From Thermococcus sp. (lineage in GTDB: Archaea > Methanobacteriota_B > Thermococci > Thermococcales > Thermococcaceae): DNA of 36,021 nt. Positions 24,044 through 31,708 of this stretch are shown one piece after another. The stretch's first letter is position 1. Each line of letters starts with the position of its first letter. The notes beneath the pieces are model-generated. The model searched no databases, was not told the origin of the DNA, and saw only the letters and a list, made by a program, of their open reading frames with translations. Position numbers and translations under genes: made by a program. The DNA is taken from contig NZ_JALUFF010000050.1 of the NCBI RefSeq assembly GCF_027052235.1, forward strand, positions 1-36,021. The letters are read 5' to 3'.

Positions 24044-24945
24044 GTTGCAATAAGACTTTAGGAGAATTGAAACTGTTATCCGCCTCCTCGGCGAGATAGA
24101 GCACGTTCTCGTTGCAATAAGACTTTAGGAGAATTGAAACCTGTGGGGACGTTCAGGGATGTCGTGGGAGCTAGGGGTTGCAATAAGACTTTAGGAGAAT
24201 TGAAACCGTTTACTACGAGTATAGGATTAACAGGTCAGATGTTCGTTGCAATAAGACTTTAGGAGAATTGAAACGGAGCGGGGGGGTGGGTTTTTTCTTC
24301 CCTGTACGCTGGTTGCAATAAGACTTTAGGAGAATTGAAACTCGAGGAACGGGAAAAGCAACAGAACATTGAAACGGTTGCAATAAGACTTTAGGAGAAT
24401 TGAAACGGGGCTGGGTGGCCTCGCTCTGGTGATTAGGAAGGGGGTTGCAATAAGACTTTAGGAGAATTGAAACAAAACCCATGTAGAACTCGACACAACA
24501 TCCAATCCAAGTTGCAATAAGACTTTAGGAGAATTGAAACTCACCTTAACCCGGCCCTTCTCTGTCTCTTTCAGTCAGCGTGTTGCAATAAGACTTTAGG
24601 AGAATTGAAACCCTTCAGGGTCTGGGGGTCAAAAATTAACCCTACCCGGTTGCAATAAGACTTTAGGAGAATTGAAACGAGGTAGAGATAAACACTGCGG
24701 TCATGAGAATCACCTGTTGCAATAAGACTTTAGGAGAATTGAAACAAGAACGAGTACGACCCAGACAAGGTTCCTGAGTACGTGGTTGCAATAAGACTTT
24801 AGGAGAATTGAAACCAAGCGGACGCACCACCTTTTCTAAGTGATGATGAGTTGCAATAAGACTTTAGGAGAATTGAAACTTCGTGGAAGAGGGCTGGTTC
24901 AAGCCGTCCTTTGACGTTGCAATAAGACTCTTAGGGAAATGGATC
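24044..24945 (+). CRISPR. CRISPR array: 14 repeats of 30 nt, 13 spacers
   Basis: Thirteen identical 30-nt repeats begin GTTGCAATAAGAC and end GAATTGAAAC; they start at 24044, 24111, 24177, 24245, 24312, 24377, 24444, 24511, 24582, 24649, 24716, 24785 and 24850. A fourteenth copy at 24916 is degenerate. Spacers are 35-41 nt (37, 36, 38, 37, 35, 37, 37, 41, 37, 37, 39, 35, 36). The terminal ATTGAAAC gives the usual 8-nt 5' handle after Cas6 cleavage, so transcription is on the plus strand, with the leader at left and the decayed repeat at the far end. The repeat type is that of Thermococcales, shared by type I and III systems. No cas gene adjoins the array; csx1 is about 23 kb away. Confidence 0.99.
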
Positions 24946-24950
24946 ATAAG

Positions 24951-24984
24951 CTGAGAGTCGTCTGAGCACGACGAGTAAGCTCAG
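24951..24984. repeat. Two-tier hairpin just behind the CRISPR array
   Basis: CTGAG (24951-24955) pairs with CTCAG (24980-24984), and inside it GTCGT (24957-24961) pairs with ACGAC (24968-24972). The fold begins five bases after the last repeat. It could end the pre-crRNA or mark the former edge of the array. Confidence 0.45.
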
Positions 24985-25002
24985 ATTCTCCAAGGGATGC
25001 CC

Positions 25003-25551
25003 TCAAAAAGCCCTTGAAAGAAGCCCTCCCAGGAAGACGAACCACGATAGTATGAAGATTGCCCCGATGAGCTCGGGAATCGCGAGTCCCCCAAAGAGAT
25101 TGAGTTTAACTATCGTCAGCATTGAGAGCAGCGTCAAAAAGGAAAGTGCGCTCCACAGGTAGCCAAGCTCAAGGCCCTTCTCACCGAGCTTGAAGCCGAC
25201 GATGGCTATGTCCGCCAGAGCAAGGAGGTAAAACAGAACCGCCGAGGGAGCATGGTAGGGCAACTCCTCAGGAAAGAGGCCCACAAGGAAGAGAAAAACC
25301 ATGGCAAGGGGCATGAGGTAAGACAAGCCGTTCCTGAAGGCTGCATAAGCAGGAATAAACGCAAGAACCGCGAATCCCATGAGAAAGCCGTTGAAGTACC
25401 ACCTGGCCGGGTTCTTCAGGGAACCCATGTCGCTGAAGGCGTTGTTCTGGAGAGAGAACCACGGGTTATGGGCTATGACAAGCGTTATTGACAGGGCAAA
25501 GACGAAGGGAAGTGAGATTGCTATGTACGGGGCGGGCCTGAGGAGGTTCAT
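25003..25551 (-). CDS. DUF998 family membrane protein
   Basis: The product has 182 residues and about six membrane helices. The family marks of DUF998 are present: NPWFSLQNNAFSDMGSLKNP in the first outside loop and LFPEELPYHAPSAVLFYLLA in the middle. No function is known for the family. It starts four bases after the thiI stop on the same strand, so it is probably the last gene of a thiI operon. Its stop lies 18 nt from the hairpin behind the CRISPR array. Confidence 0.88.
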   Translation of the reverse strand: MNLLRPAPYIAISLPFVFALSITLVIAHNPWFSLQNNAFSDMGSLKNPARWYFNGFLMGFAVLAFIPAYAAFRNGLSYLMPLAMVFLFLVGLFPEELPYHAPSAVLFYLLALADIAIVGFKLGEKGLELGYLWSALSFLTLLSMLTIVKLNLFGGLAIPELIGAIFILSWFVFLGGLLSRAF

Positions 25552-25555
25552 CTTC

Positions 25556-26698
25556 TCAGCACCCCTTCCTTCCCGGCTCCTCCCCGAATATCGCTTTATA
25601 AATTTTCTTGAACTCCTCCCATGAGCCCCTTATTACAGGGTGCTTCGGGATGAAGGGTATCTCGTCCTCGGGAAGCGTTGAAAGCTCGAAGGTACCGATT
25701 TTCTTCGCTATGGCCACTATCTCCTCCTTGTCCATGCCTATCAGCGGGCGGTAGATTGGCAAATCGCTCGCCTGGCTGACGATGTACATGTTCTCAAGGG
25801 TCTGGCTCGCCACCTGACCGAGGGAGTCGCCCATCACTATGCCCTTCGCCCCGAACTCCTTGGCTATTCTGTCGGCGTTCCTCACCATCATAAACTTGCA
25901 CATCACGCAGGTGTACTTCTCCTTCTTCATTTCTTTGAGCTTTTGGATTATCCTATCGCGCTCCTTTGGCTTCACAACTATCAGCTCGGCCTTTCCGCCG
26001 TAGTGGTACTTTTTGAGCTGGTTCCATATCTTTCTGACCTTTTCAAGGGTCTTCTCCCCCATGTAGATGTGGACTGGAATAACTTCAACGCCACGCTTCA
26101 TCATGAGGAATGCCGCCACTGGGGAGTCTATTCCACCGCTCAGCAGGGCCACGACCTTTCCCTGCGTTCCTATCGGCAAACCGCCCCACGCCTTAATCTT
26201 GTCCACGAAGACGTACGCTCTGCCCTCCATCAGCTCCACTCCAACCTCGATGTCGTAGTCGTGCAGGTCAACTTCGCTCTCCTCGTTCTCAAGGATGTAC
26301 TCGCCGACCTTCGCCTGTATCTCTGGGCTCTTGAGCGGGAACTCCTTGGTTATCCTCCTCGCGGTGACCCTGAACTTGGGCTTCTCAAGGCCGAGCTCGC
26401 GCTTTTTCCTCCTGAAGAGCTTGAGGGCGGTTCTGTTTATCTTTCCCAGCTCAGCCTCAACCTCCATCGCCGGCGAGAGCGATACTATGCCGAAGACCCG
26501 CTGAAGAACCTCCACCGCTTCCTTTGCCCTGTTGGTCCTCACGAGAACCCTGCCGTGCTTGGCCTCGACCTTTTTAAACTCAATCCCCTCGCTGACAAGA
26601 GCCTCGCGTATGTTGTTCATTAGTATGTTCTCGAACCATCTCCTCGTCTGCCTCGACTTCGTGCCTATTTCACCGTATCTGACGACAACCACGTTCAT
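25556..26698 (-). CDS. thiI: tRNA 4-thiouridine synthetase ThiI
   Basis: The product has 380 residues. ThiI puts sulfur on uridine 8 of tRNA. Domains in order: an N-terminal ferredoxin-like domain (VVVRYGEIGTKSRQTRRWFE), THUMP (about 60-165) and the PP-loop ATPase (LLSGGIDSPVAAFLMMKRGV). There is no rhodanese domain, as in other archaea; instead a CVMC motif (in KYTCVMCKFMM) matches the CxxC that in methanogen ThiI holds an iron-sulfur cluster used for sulfur transfer. The start at 26698 has GGTGGG upstream. It follows the small membrane protein gene by three bases. Confidence 0.95.
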   Translation of the reverse strand: MNVVVVRYGEIGTKSRQTRRWFENILMNNIREALVSEGIEFKKVEAKHGRVLVRTNRAKEAVEVLQRVFGIVSLSPAMEVEAELGKINRTALKLFRRKKRELGLEKPKFRVTARRITKEFPLKSPEIQAKVGEYILENEESEVDLHDYDIEVGVELMEGRAYVFVDKIKAWGGLPIGTQGKVVALLSGGIDSPVAAFLMMKRGVEVIPVHIYMGEKTLEKVRKIWNQLKKYHYGGKAELIVVKPKERDRIIQKLKEMKKEKYTCVMCKFMMVRNADRIAKEFGAKGIVMGDSLGQVASQTLENMYIVSQASDLPIYRPLIGMDKEEIVAIAKKIGTFELSTLPEDEIPFIPKHPVIRGSWEEFKKIYKAIFGEEPGRKGC

Positions 26699-26701
26699 CT
26701 T

Positions 26702-27037
26702 TCATCCCACCGGGCTTATCGGGTGAGGCAACCTGACAACTATCTCAACGTACTTCTGGATGACGGTGTAGAGGACGAGCGACATCAGGTAGGAGGAGAG
26801 GAGTATGAGCTCGTTCATCTCAAAGATGTGACGGGCGAGCTCCTTGGCCCTCGGCGTCGCGTCCACTATGGTTCTCATGTAGCGCGCCTTCCACCTCTGG
26901 TTCATCACGAGGAACGCAACGAGGAAGAGAACCCCAACTAGGCCCCACATCTTTCCGAAGGCGAGCATAAGGAAGAGCGTCGTTGCCATCACGAGCCATC
27001 CGCCTATGAGGCCGAGCAGTATTACGAACTCTATCAT
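26702..27037 (-). CDS. Small membrane protein of unknown function
   Basis: The product has 111 residues. Two hydrophobic stretches at the N-terminus (FVILLGLIGGWLVMATTLFL; MWGLVGVLFLVAFLVM) are followed by a basic loop (RWKARYMRTIVDATPRAKEL) and a third helix (LILLSSYLMSLVLYTVIQKY). No family recognised. GGGAGG is well placed before the ATG. The stop is three bases before thiI on the same strand, so the genes are an operon; a link to tRNA thiolation is not implied. Confidence 0.78.
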   Translation of the reverse strand: MIEFVILLGLIGGWLVMATTLFLMLAFGKMWGLVGVLFLVAFLVMNQRWKARYMRTIVDATPRAKELARHIFEMNELILLSSYLMSLVLYTVIQKYVEIVVRLPHPISPVG

Positions 27038-27077
27038 ATTCCTCCCACTCCCTTTCCCCGCCGGGGCATAAAAACGT

Positions 27078-27686
27078 TTAGACGAACTTCACAACATCGG
27101 TCGACCCTTTCCTCCTCTTCCGGGGCCTCACCTCGTCCCTTGGATAGCCCACCGGAATGACGCCGACAAGGTAGTAGTTCTCGTCGAGGCCCGCCAGCTC
27201 CCGGACTTTCTCCTCTATCCCTTGAAAGTTCGTCACGCCGATGTAGACCGTGCCGAGGCCGAGTTCAGTCGCTTTCAGCATGAGGTTTTGAATGGCCATC
27301 GCCGCGCTCTCGACACTCCATATGAACTCGACCTCGTCGAACTTCCTTCCATTTAGGAATCGGACGCGCCTGTCTATGAAGACCGCTATGTAAACCGGCG
27401 CCCTGTACATGCCCTCCTCGTACATCCTACTTTTGAGCTTCTCCATCTTATCCTCCGGCAGGTTGACGGCGCGGTAGTATTCGACCATTCCCTCAGCTAT
27501 CAGGTCGTAGAGCTTTTTTCTGGCTTCTTCGCTCCGGAACACTACAAAGAGCCAGTTCTCAAGACCGCTCGCTGTAGGGGCCCTTATGGCGCTCTCCACG
27601 AGCCTGAGGATTGTCTCCTCGCTGAGGGGTCTCTCATCGAAATACCTCACAGATGTCCTCCGCGCTATGGCCTCATCCAGCTCCAT
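27078..27686 (-). CDS. Nitroreductase-family flavoprotein
   Basis: The product has 202 residues. Typical features are AIARRTSVRYFDERPLSEET (FMN phosphate-binding RR-S-R), IRAPTASGLENWLFVV, an inserted helical lid, SVESAAMAIQNLMLKATELG and the C-terminal PVGYPRDEVRPRKRR. These enzymes bind FMN as dimers and use NAD(P)H to reduce nitro groups, quinones, or act in specialised redox steps; the physiological substrate is unknown here. GGTGG precedes the ATG. It is 40 nt upstream of, and on the same strand as, the small membrane protein gene, and divergent from the isomerase-family gene. Confidence 0.92.
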   Translation of the reverse strand: MELDEAIARRTSVRYFDERPLSEETILRLVESAIRAPTASGLENWLFVVFRSEEARKKLYDLIAEGMVEYYRAVNLPEDKMEKLKSRMYEEGMYRAPVYIAVFIDRRVRFLNGRKFDEVEFIWSVESAAMAIQNLMLKATELGLGTVYIGVTNFQGIEEKVRELAGLDENYYLVGVIPVGYPRDEVRPRKRRKGSTDVVKFV

Positions 27687-27778
27687 ACAACCACCGGGCT
27701 AAGTGCTCACCGGACTTAATCACCTTTTCCAAAACCAAAGGTTTAATAGAACCCGCGAGTAGTTCCAGCGGTGGAATT

Positions 27779-28492
27779 ATGTACGGATGGAGAGGAAGGC
27801 TCGGCCTTATAGTTCCCTCATCGAACACAACAATGGAGATGGAGCTCCACACGTATCTGCCCCACGGTGTTTCCCTCCACACTGCTAGAGTTCCGCTCAG
27901 GAACGTCAACGAGCAGGAACTGATCAGCATGAACGCTCTGGCCGTTGAAGCCGCGAAGCTCCTTAAGGATGCCGGCGTCGAGCTGATACTCTACGGGTGC
28001 ACGAGCGGTTCGTTCATAGGCGGAAAGGACTACGAGAAGGAGCTTGAGGCAAAGATAGAGGACGAGGTTAACGTTCCGGTTGTGAGCACGAGCACTGCCG
28101 TTGTGGAGGCCCTCAAAGTACTCGACGCCCAGTCAATTTTAGTAATAACCCCCTACACCGACGAGATAAACCAGAGGGAAAAGGAGTTCCTTGAAGCCAA
28201 TGAGTTTGAGGTTCTTGACATAAGAGGCCTTGGAATAGAGGACAACACCCAGATCGGGAAGCTTGAGCCCTACGAGGCCTACCGCCTTGCGAAGGCCAGC
28301 TTTATCGAGGAAGCCGACGCGATATTCATAAGCTGCACGAACCTGAGAACGTTCGAGATAATCGAGCCCCTTGAGGAAGACCTGGGAATCCCTGTCGTTA
28401 CCAGCAACCAGGCCTCGCTCTGGCTTTCCTTGAGGGAAATGGACGTCATGGAGAAGATACCTGAACTGGGAAGGCTCTTCACCGAGTACTGA
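27779..28492 (+). CDS. Maleate isomerase / Asp-Glu racemase family enzyme
   Basis: The product has 237 residues from ATG 27779, preceded by GCGGTGG and by a TATA box (GGTTTAATAG, about 27740-27750). The N-terminal LGLIVPSSNTTMEMELHTYL is the signature of the maleate cis-trans isomerase/arylmalonate decarboxylase group. The two cysteines of the active site are in LYGCTSGSF (Cys74) and FISCTNLRTFE (Cys186), so a two-cysteine isomerase or racemase mechanism is likely. No other gene of a maleate, nicotinate or hydantoin pathway is near, so the substrate is open. Confidence 0.87.
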   Translation: MYGWRGRLGLIVPSSNTTMEMELHTYLPHGVSLHTARVPLRNVNEQELISMNALAVEAAKLLKDAGVELILYGCTSGSFIGGKDYEKELEAKIEDEVNVPVVSTSTAVVEALKVLDAQSILVITPYTDEINQREKEFLEANEFEVLDIRGLGIEDNTQIGKLEPYEAYRLAKASFIEEADAIFISCTNLRTFEIIEPLEEDLGIPVVTSNQASLWLSLREMDVMEKIPELGRLFTEY

Positions 28493-28513
28493 ATTTTAAT
28501 TTTTGCCGAAACT

Positions 28514-28521
28514 CTTTTAAG
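28514..28521 (+). promoter_or_regulatory. TATA box of pfkC
   Basis: GAAACTCTTTTAAGAG is a BRE/TATA-like element about 50 nt before the start at 28568. Transcription would begin near 28543. Confidence 0.5.
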
Positions 28522-28547
28522 AGTGCTCCCTTCACTATTCCTCAGTT

Positions 28548-28564
28548 ACTCACTGATGGTGATA
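28548..28564 (+). promoter_or_regulatory. Thermococcales glycolytic motif (TGM)-like operator in the pfkC leader
   Basis: ACTCAC, five bases, then GTGATA matches the TGM consensus TATCAC-N5-GTGATA at ten of twelve positions. Established knowledge: the regulator Tgr (TrmBL1) binds TGM and represses glycolytic genes when the motif lies downstream of the TATA box. This copy lies downstream of the TATA box and overlaps the ribosome binding site GGTGAT, as expected for a repressed glycolytic gene. Confidence 0.65.
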
Positions 28565-28567
28565 CAC

Positions 28568-29950
28568 ATGATCGGGCTCCTCGACGAGGCTAGAAGGCTC
28601 TCAATGTTCACAGCTTACAACACGAACGTTGACGCGATAGTCTACCTCAGGGGAGAGACCGTTCAGAGGCTGATAGACGAGTTCGGGGCCGAGGCAGTAA
28701 AGAAGAGAATGGACGAGTACCCGAGGGAGATAAACGAACCACTGGACTTCGTTGCCAGACTCGTGCACGCGCTCAAGACAGGAAAGCCAATGGCGGTTCC
28801 CCTCGTCAACGAGGAGCTCCAGGGCTGGTTTGATTCGCACTTCAAATACGACGTCGAGAGGATGGGCGGACAGGCGGGGATTATAGCAAACCTTCTCGCA
28901 AACCTCGACTTCAGCAGGGTGATAGTCTACAGTCCTCATCTCGCGAAGAGGCAGGCCGAGCTCTTCGTGCCAAAGGCCAACCTCTTCTATCCCATTGTTG
29001 AAGACGGCAGGCTTGTTCTAAAGCACCCGCGCGAGGCCTACCGCCAGAACGACCCGGTTAAGGTCAACAGGATATTCGAGTTCCGTGCCGGGACGACCTT
29101 CAGGCTGGGGGACGAGACCGTGACGGTTCCCTTCTCCGGCCGCTTTATAGTCTCGGCGAGGTTCGAGAGCATAAGGATATACACCGAGGAGAGGCTCAAG
29201 CCCTTCCTTCCCGAGATAGGCCTTATGAGCGACGGGGCAATACTCTCGGGATATCAGGGCATAAAGCTCCGCTATTCCGACGGAAAGGACGCAAACTATT
29301 ACCTGAGGGAAGCTAAAAAGGACATACTCCTCCTCAAGCGCGAGAAGGACATAAAGGTCCACCTTGAGTTCGCCTCAATCCAGAACCGCGAGCTCAGAAA
29401 GAAGGTCATCTACAACCTCTTCCCGCTCGTCGACAGCGTTGGAATGGACGAGTCCGAAATAGCCTATGTGCTCAACGCCCTCGGCTACCCGGAGCTGGCC
29501 GAGAGGATATTCACCTACAACAGGATAGAGGACACCGTCCTTGGTGGCAAGATACTCATCGACGAGATGAACCTTGAGGTTCTCCAGATACACACCATAT
29601 ACTACCTCATGTACATCGCCCACGCCGGCAACCCGCTTGGCGAGGATGAGCTGAAGAGCAGTCTGGAGCTCGCAACGACCTTGGCCGCGGCGAGGGCATC
29701 TCTCGGTGAAATCCGCTCGCCTGAGGACTTTAAAGTAGGTCTCAGCGTCCCGTACAACGAGCGCGGTGAATACGTCAAGCTACGCTTTGAGGAAGCGAAG
29801 AGGAGGCTCAGGACAAGGGAGTACAAGATAGTGATAATCCCGACGAGGCTCGTCAAGAACCCGGTCTCGACTGTAGGCCTCGGCGATACAATCTCAACCG
29901 GGGCATTCACCAGCTACCTTGCACTTCTGAGGAGAAAGGACGCGCTTTGA
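28568..29950 (+). CDS. pfkC: ADP-dependent phosphofructokinase
   Basis: The product has 460 residues from ATG 28568 (MIGLLDEARRLSMFTAYNTN), which has GGTGAT four bases upstream; earlier in-frame ATGs are not preceded by such a site. The enzyme phosphorylates fructose 6-phosphate with ADP in place of ATP, the committed step of the modified Embden-Meyerhof pathway. Ribokinase-like fold signs include NVDAIVYLRGE, RMGGQAGIIANLLANL, GAILSGYQGIKLRYSDG and the catalytic Asp in GLGDTISTGAF. By-eye similarity to P. furiosus PFK is very high. A TGM-like site predicts control by Tgr and sugar. Confidence 0.96.
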   Translation: MIGLLDEARRLSMFTAYNTNVDAIVYLRGETVQRLIDEFGAEAVKKRMDEYPREINEPLDFVARLVHALKTGKPMAVPLVNEELQGWFDSHFKYDVERMGGQAGIIANLLANLDFSRVIVYSPHLAKRQAELFVPKANLFYPIVEDGRLVLKHPREAYRQNDPVKVNRIFEFRAGTTFRLGDETVTVPFSGRFIVSARFESIRIYTEERLKPFLPEIGLMSDGAILSGYQGIKLRYSDGKDANYYLREAKKDILLLKREKDIKVHLEFASIQNRELRKKVIYNLFPLVDSVGMDESEIAYVLNALGYPELAERIFTYNRIEDTVLGGKILIDEMNLEVLQIHTIYYLMYIAHAGNPLGEDELKSSLELATTLAAARASLGEIRSPEDFKVGLSVPYNERGEYVKLRFEEAKRRLRTREYKIVIIPTRLVKNPVSTVGLGDTISTGAFTSYLALLRRKDAL

Positions 29951-29961
29951 TTTTCTTAAGT

Positions 29962-30729
29962 TTACTCAATCAGCTCCTCTATCAGCCGGGCCTTCTCCTG
30001 GGCCTTCCTCAGGTGTTCAACTGTGACCTTGGTGTATATCTGCGTCGTGGAGAGGTTTGAATGGCCCAGAAGCTCCTGAATGGCCCTTATGTCAACGCCC
30101 CTTTCGAGCATGTGAGTTGCAAAGCTGTGGCGGAGCCTGTGGGGGGTCACCTCAACTCCAGCCTTCTCGCCGTACTTCTTGAGGAGATGCCAGACTGTCT
30201 TGGGCGAGAGCCTGTCCTTCCTCTTCCGCCTGTCCTCGACTATGAGGTACTCGCTTTCATCCTTCCTTGTGCCGAGGTAGTCCCTTATGGCATCGCTCAG
30301 AAAGGCCGGAATAGGGACCACCCTGTCCTTAGCACCTTTTCCCCCGCGCACAACTATGAGATTCCTCTCAAGGTCAACATCAGACCTCTTCAGGTTGCAG
30401 AGCTCGCTGACGCGCAGACCGGCACCGTAAAGCAGGAGAACGATAAGCCTGTCCCTCTTCTTTGTCGGGGGAATAGCTGAGAGGAGCCTCTTAACTTCCT
30501 CCCTTGTTAGGGCCTTTGGCAGACTCCTCGGAACCTTGGGCGGTTTGAGCTTTTCCGCCTCCTCATCCGCTCCTTCAAAGCGGAAGTAAGCGCGCAAGGC
30601 CTGAACGACAAGGTTCAGACTCCTGTTTGAGTAGCCCTCCCTCCTCAGCCGGGCCAGAAAGCGGAGGGCGGAGCGCGCGTTTAGCGTTCCCCTCCATTCA
30701 AGGTATCGCCTGACGTAGTAGGAGTACAT
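29962..30729 (-). CDS. xerA: Tyrosine recombinase XerA
   Basis: From the first ATG (30729) the product has 255 residues, but the frame is open upstream and reads [18 protein letters not shown] before it, matching the N-terminal SAM-like domain of Pyrococcus XerA; the true start is therefore probably near 30786, where no ATG, GTG or TTG exists. Catalytic residues are present: Arg in [12 protein letters not shown], Lys in [30 protein letters not shown] with the nucleophilic Tyr. XerA resolves chromosome dimers at the dif site. It follows the Toprim gene; the upstream frame overlaps that gene's stop. It converges on pfkC. Confidence 0.92.
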   Translation of the reverse strand: MYSYYVRRYLEWRGTLNARSALRFLARLRREGYSNRSLNLVVQALRAYFRFEGADEEAEKLKPPKVPRSLPKALTREEVKRLLSAIPPTKKRDRLIVLLLYGAGLRVSELCNLKRSDVDLERNLIVVRGGKGAKDRVVPIPAFLSDAIRDYLGTRKDESEYLIVEDRRKRKDRLSPKTVWHLLKKYGEKAGVEVTPHRLRHSFATHMLERGVDIRAIQELLGHSNLSTTQIYTKVTVEHLRKAQEKARLIEELIE

Positions 30730-30790
30730 CCTAACCGTGTTGGGGCTCTTGCCCTCAAGGTCGAGGTAGGTCTCGAACTCCTCAATGATT

Positions 30791-31663
30791 TCAGAGCTCG
30801 TTGAGGTTCACCTCGGCGTCCTCTACGACCTCGGGCTTTTCCGGCTTTTCCTGTCCTTCTGCAACCTCTCTGCTCTCCCCTTCGGCCTTCTCCTCAAGGC
30901 TTTCCTTAATGGAGAGGCTCAGGTAGACCGTTCTCATGAGCTCCTCTATGAGCTCGTAGTCCTCGGCGAAGACATAGCCCTGCCCGACGATAACCTTTCC
31001 GGCAAGGCCGAGCTTTTCAACGGCTATTGCAAATATTCTCTCGTCGGGAAGAGGCTCCGCCGGAAAGAGGTTGCTCCACGCCTCTTCGAGCTTCATCGGC
31101 TGTATCTTTTTCTCAAGTAACTCCTTCAATGCCTCGTTCTCCCTCCTCAGGGCCTCGCTCTCCCTCGTGAGTTCCTCGTATTTCCTCCCGAGCTCTTCGT
31201 GCTCCCTGTATAGAGCCTCGTACTGGCCGGCCAGCTCGTCGTACCTGCCCTTGATGTCGAGCAGCTGTTTCCTCAGCTCCATGTACTCCGGCAGAACCTG
31301 AAGGCTCTTTAGGCCTGCCCTCACGAGGGTGTTCCTGAGCTCCTTCCTGACAAGTTCTACATCAACGTGTTCTAAGTCGTGGCCGAGGGGGAGCTTCATC
31401 CTCTCTATGTGCCCGACCATCTGGCTCAGCTCGTTGAAGAGCCTCTCGGCGAGCTCCCTGCCAACTCTGTCCGCGTCGGTCGCTATTATGAGCAAATCCG
31501 CGCCTGCCGCGGCGCTCTTGGCTATCTCAACGTTGGTCGTCGGGATTATCGAGGAAATCGTGATGTTGTACTCGCTCCCGAGTGCAAGCCCCTGGAGAGC
31601 TTTACTGACGACCTCAACGTCGCTCGCGCCCTCGACCAGAATCCTGACGTCAACTATCGCCAT
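30791..31663 (-). CDS. Toprim domain protein with long coiled coil
   Basis: The product has 290 residues from ATG 31663 ([20 protein letters not shown]), placed four bases after GGTGAT; earlier in-frame starts at 31672 and 31669 overlap that site. The Toprim motif is visible as the acid in [10 protein letters not shown] and the DxD of [20 protein letters not shown], the metal-binding layout of topoisomerases, primases and OLD nucleases. A coiled coil of about 70 residues ([20 protein letters not shown] and on) follows, then a globular part and a Glu-rich tail. Related stand-alone archaeal proteins have no set function. It lies head to tail with xerA, perhaps coupled, hinting at a job in DNA-end or dimer handling. 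Confidence 0.83.
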   Translation of the reverse strand: MAIVDVRILVEGASDVEVVSKALQGLALGSEYNITISSIIPTTNVEIAKSAAAGADLLIIATDADRVGRELAERLFNELSQMVGHIERMKLPLGHDLEHVDVELVRKELRNTLVRAGLKSLQVLPEYMELRKQLLDIKGRYDELAGQYEALYREHEELGRKYEELTRESEALRRENEALKELLEKKIQPMKLEEAWSNLFPAEPLPDERIFAIAVEKLGLAGKVIVGQGYVFAEDYELIEELMRTVYLSLSIKESLEEKAEGESREVAEGQEKPEKPEVVEDAEVNLNEL

Positions 31664-31708
31664 GTCCATCACCTAAAGGAGTTTTCCCGACCAGTTTAAA
31701 AACTTCTC

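Noticed and set aside
24213-24482. 89-codon frame across CRISPR repeats
   Set aside because: It is translation of repeats (recurring FNSPKVLLQ) and spacers, not a gene.
29951-30800. dif site or replication origin near xerA
   Set aside because: No dif-like 28-bp palindromic site and no origin repeats or cdc6 gene were seen in the window.
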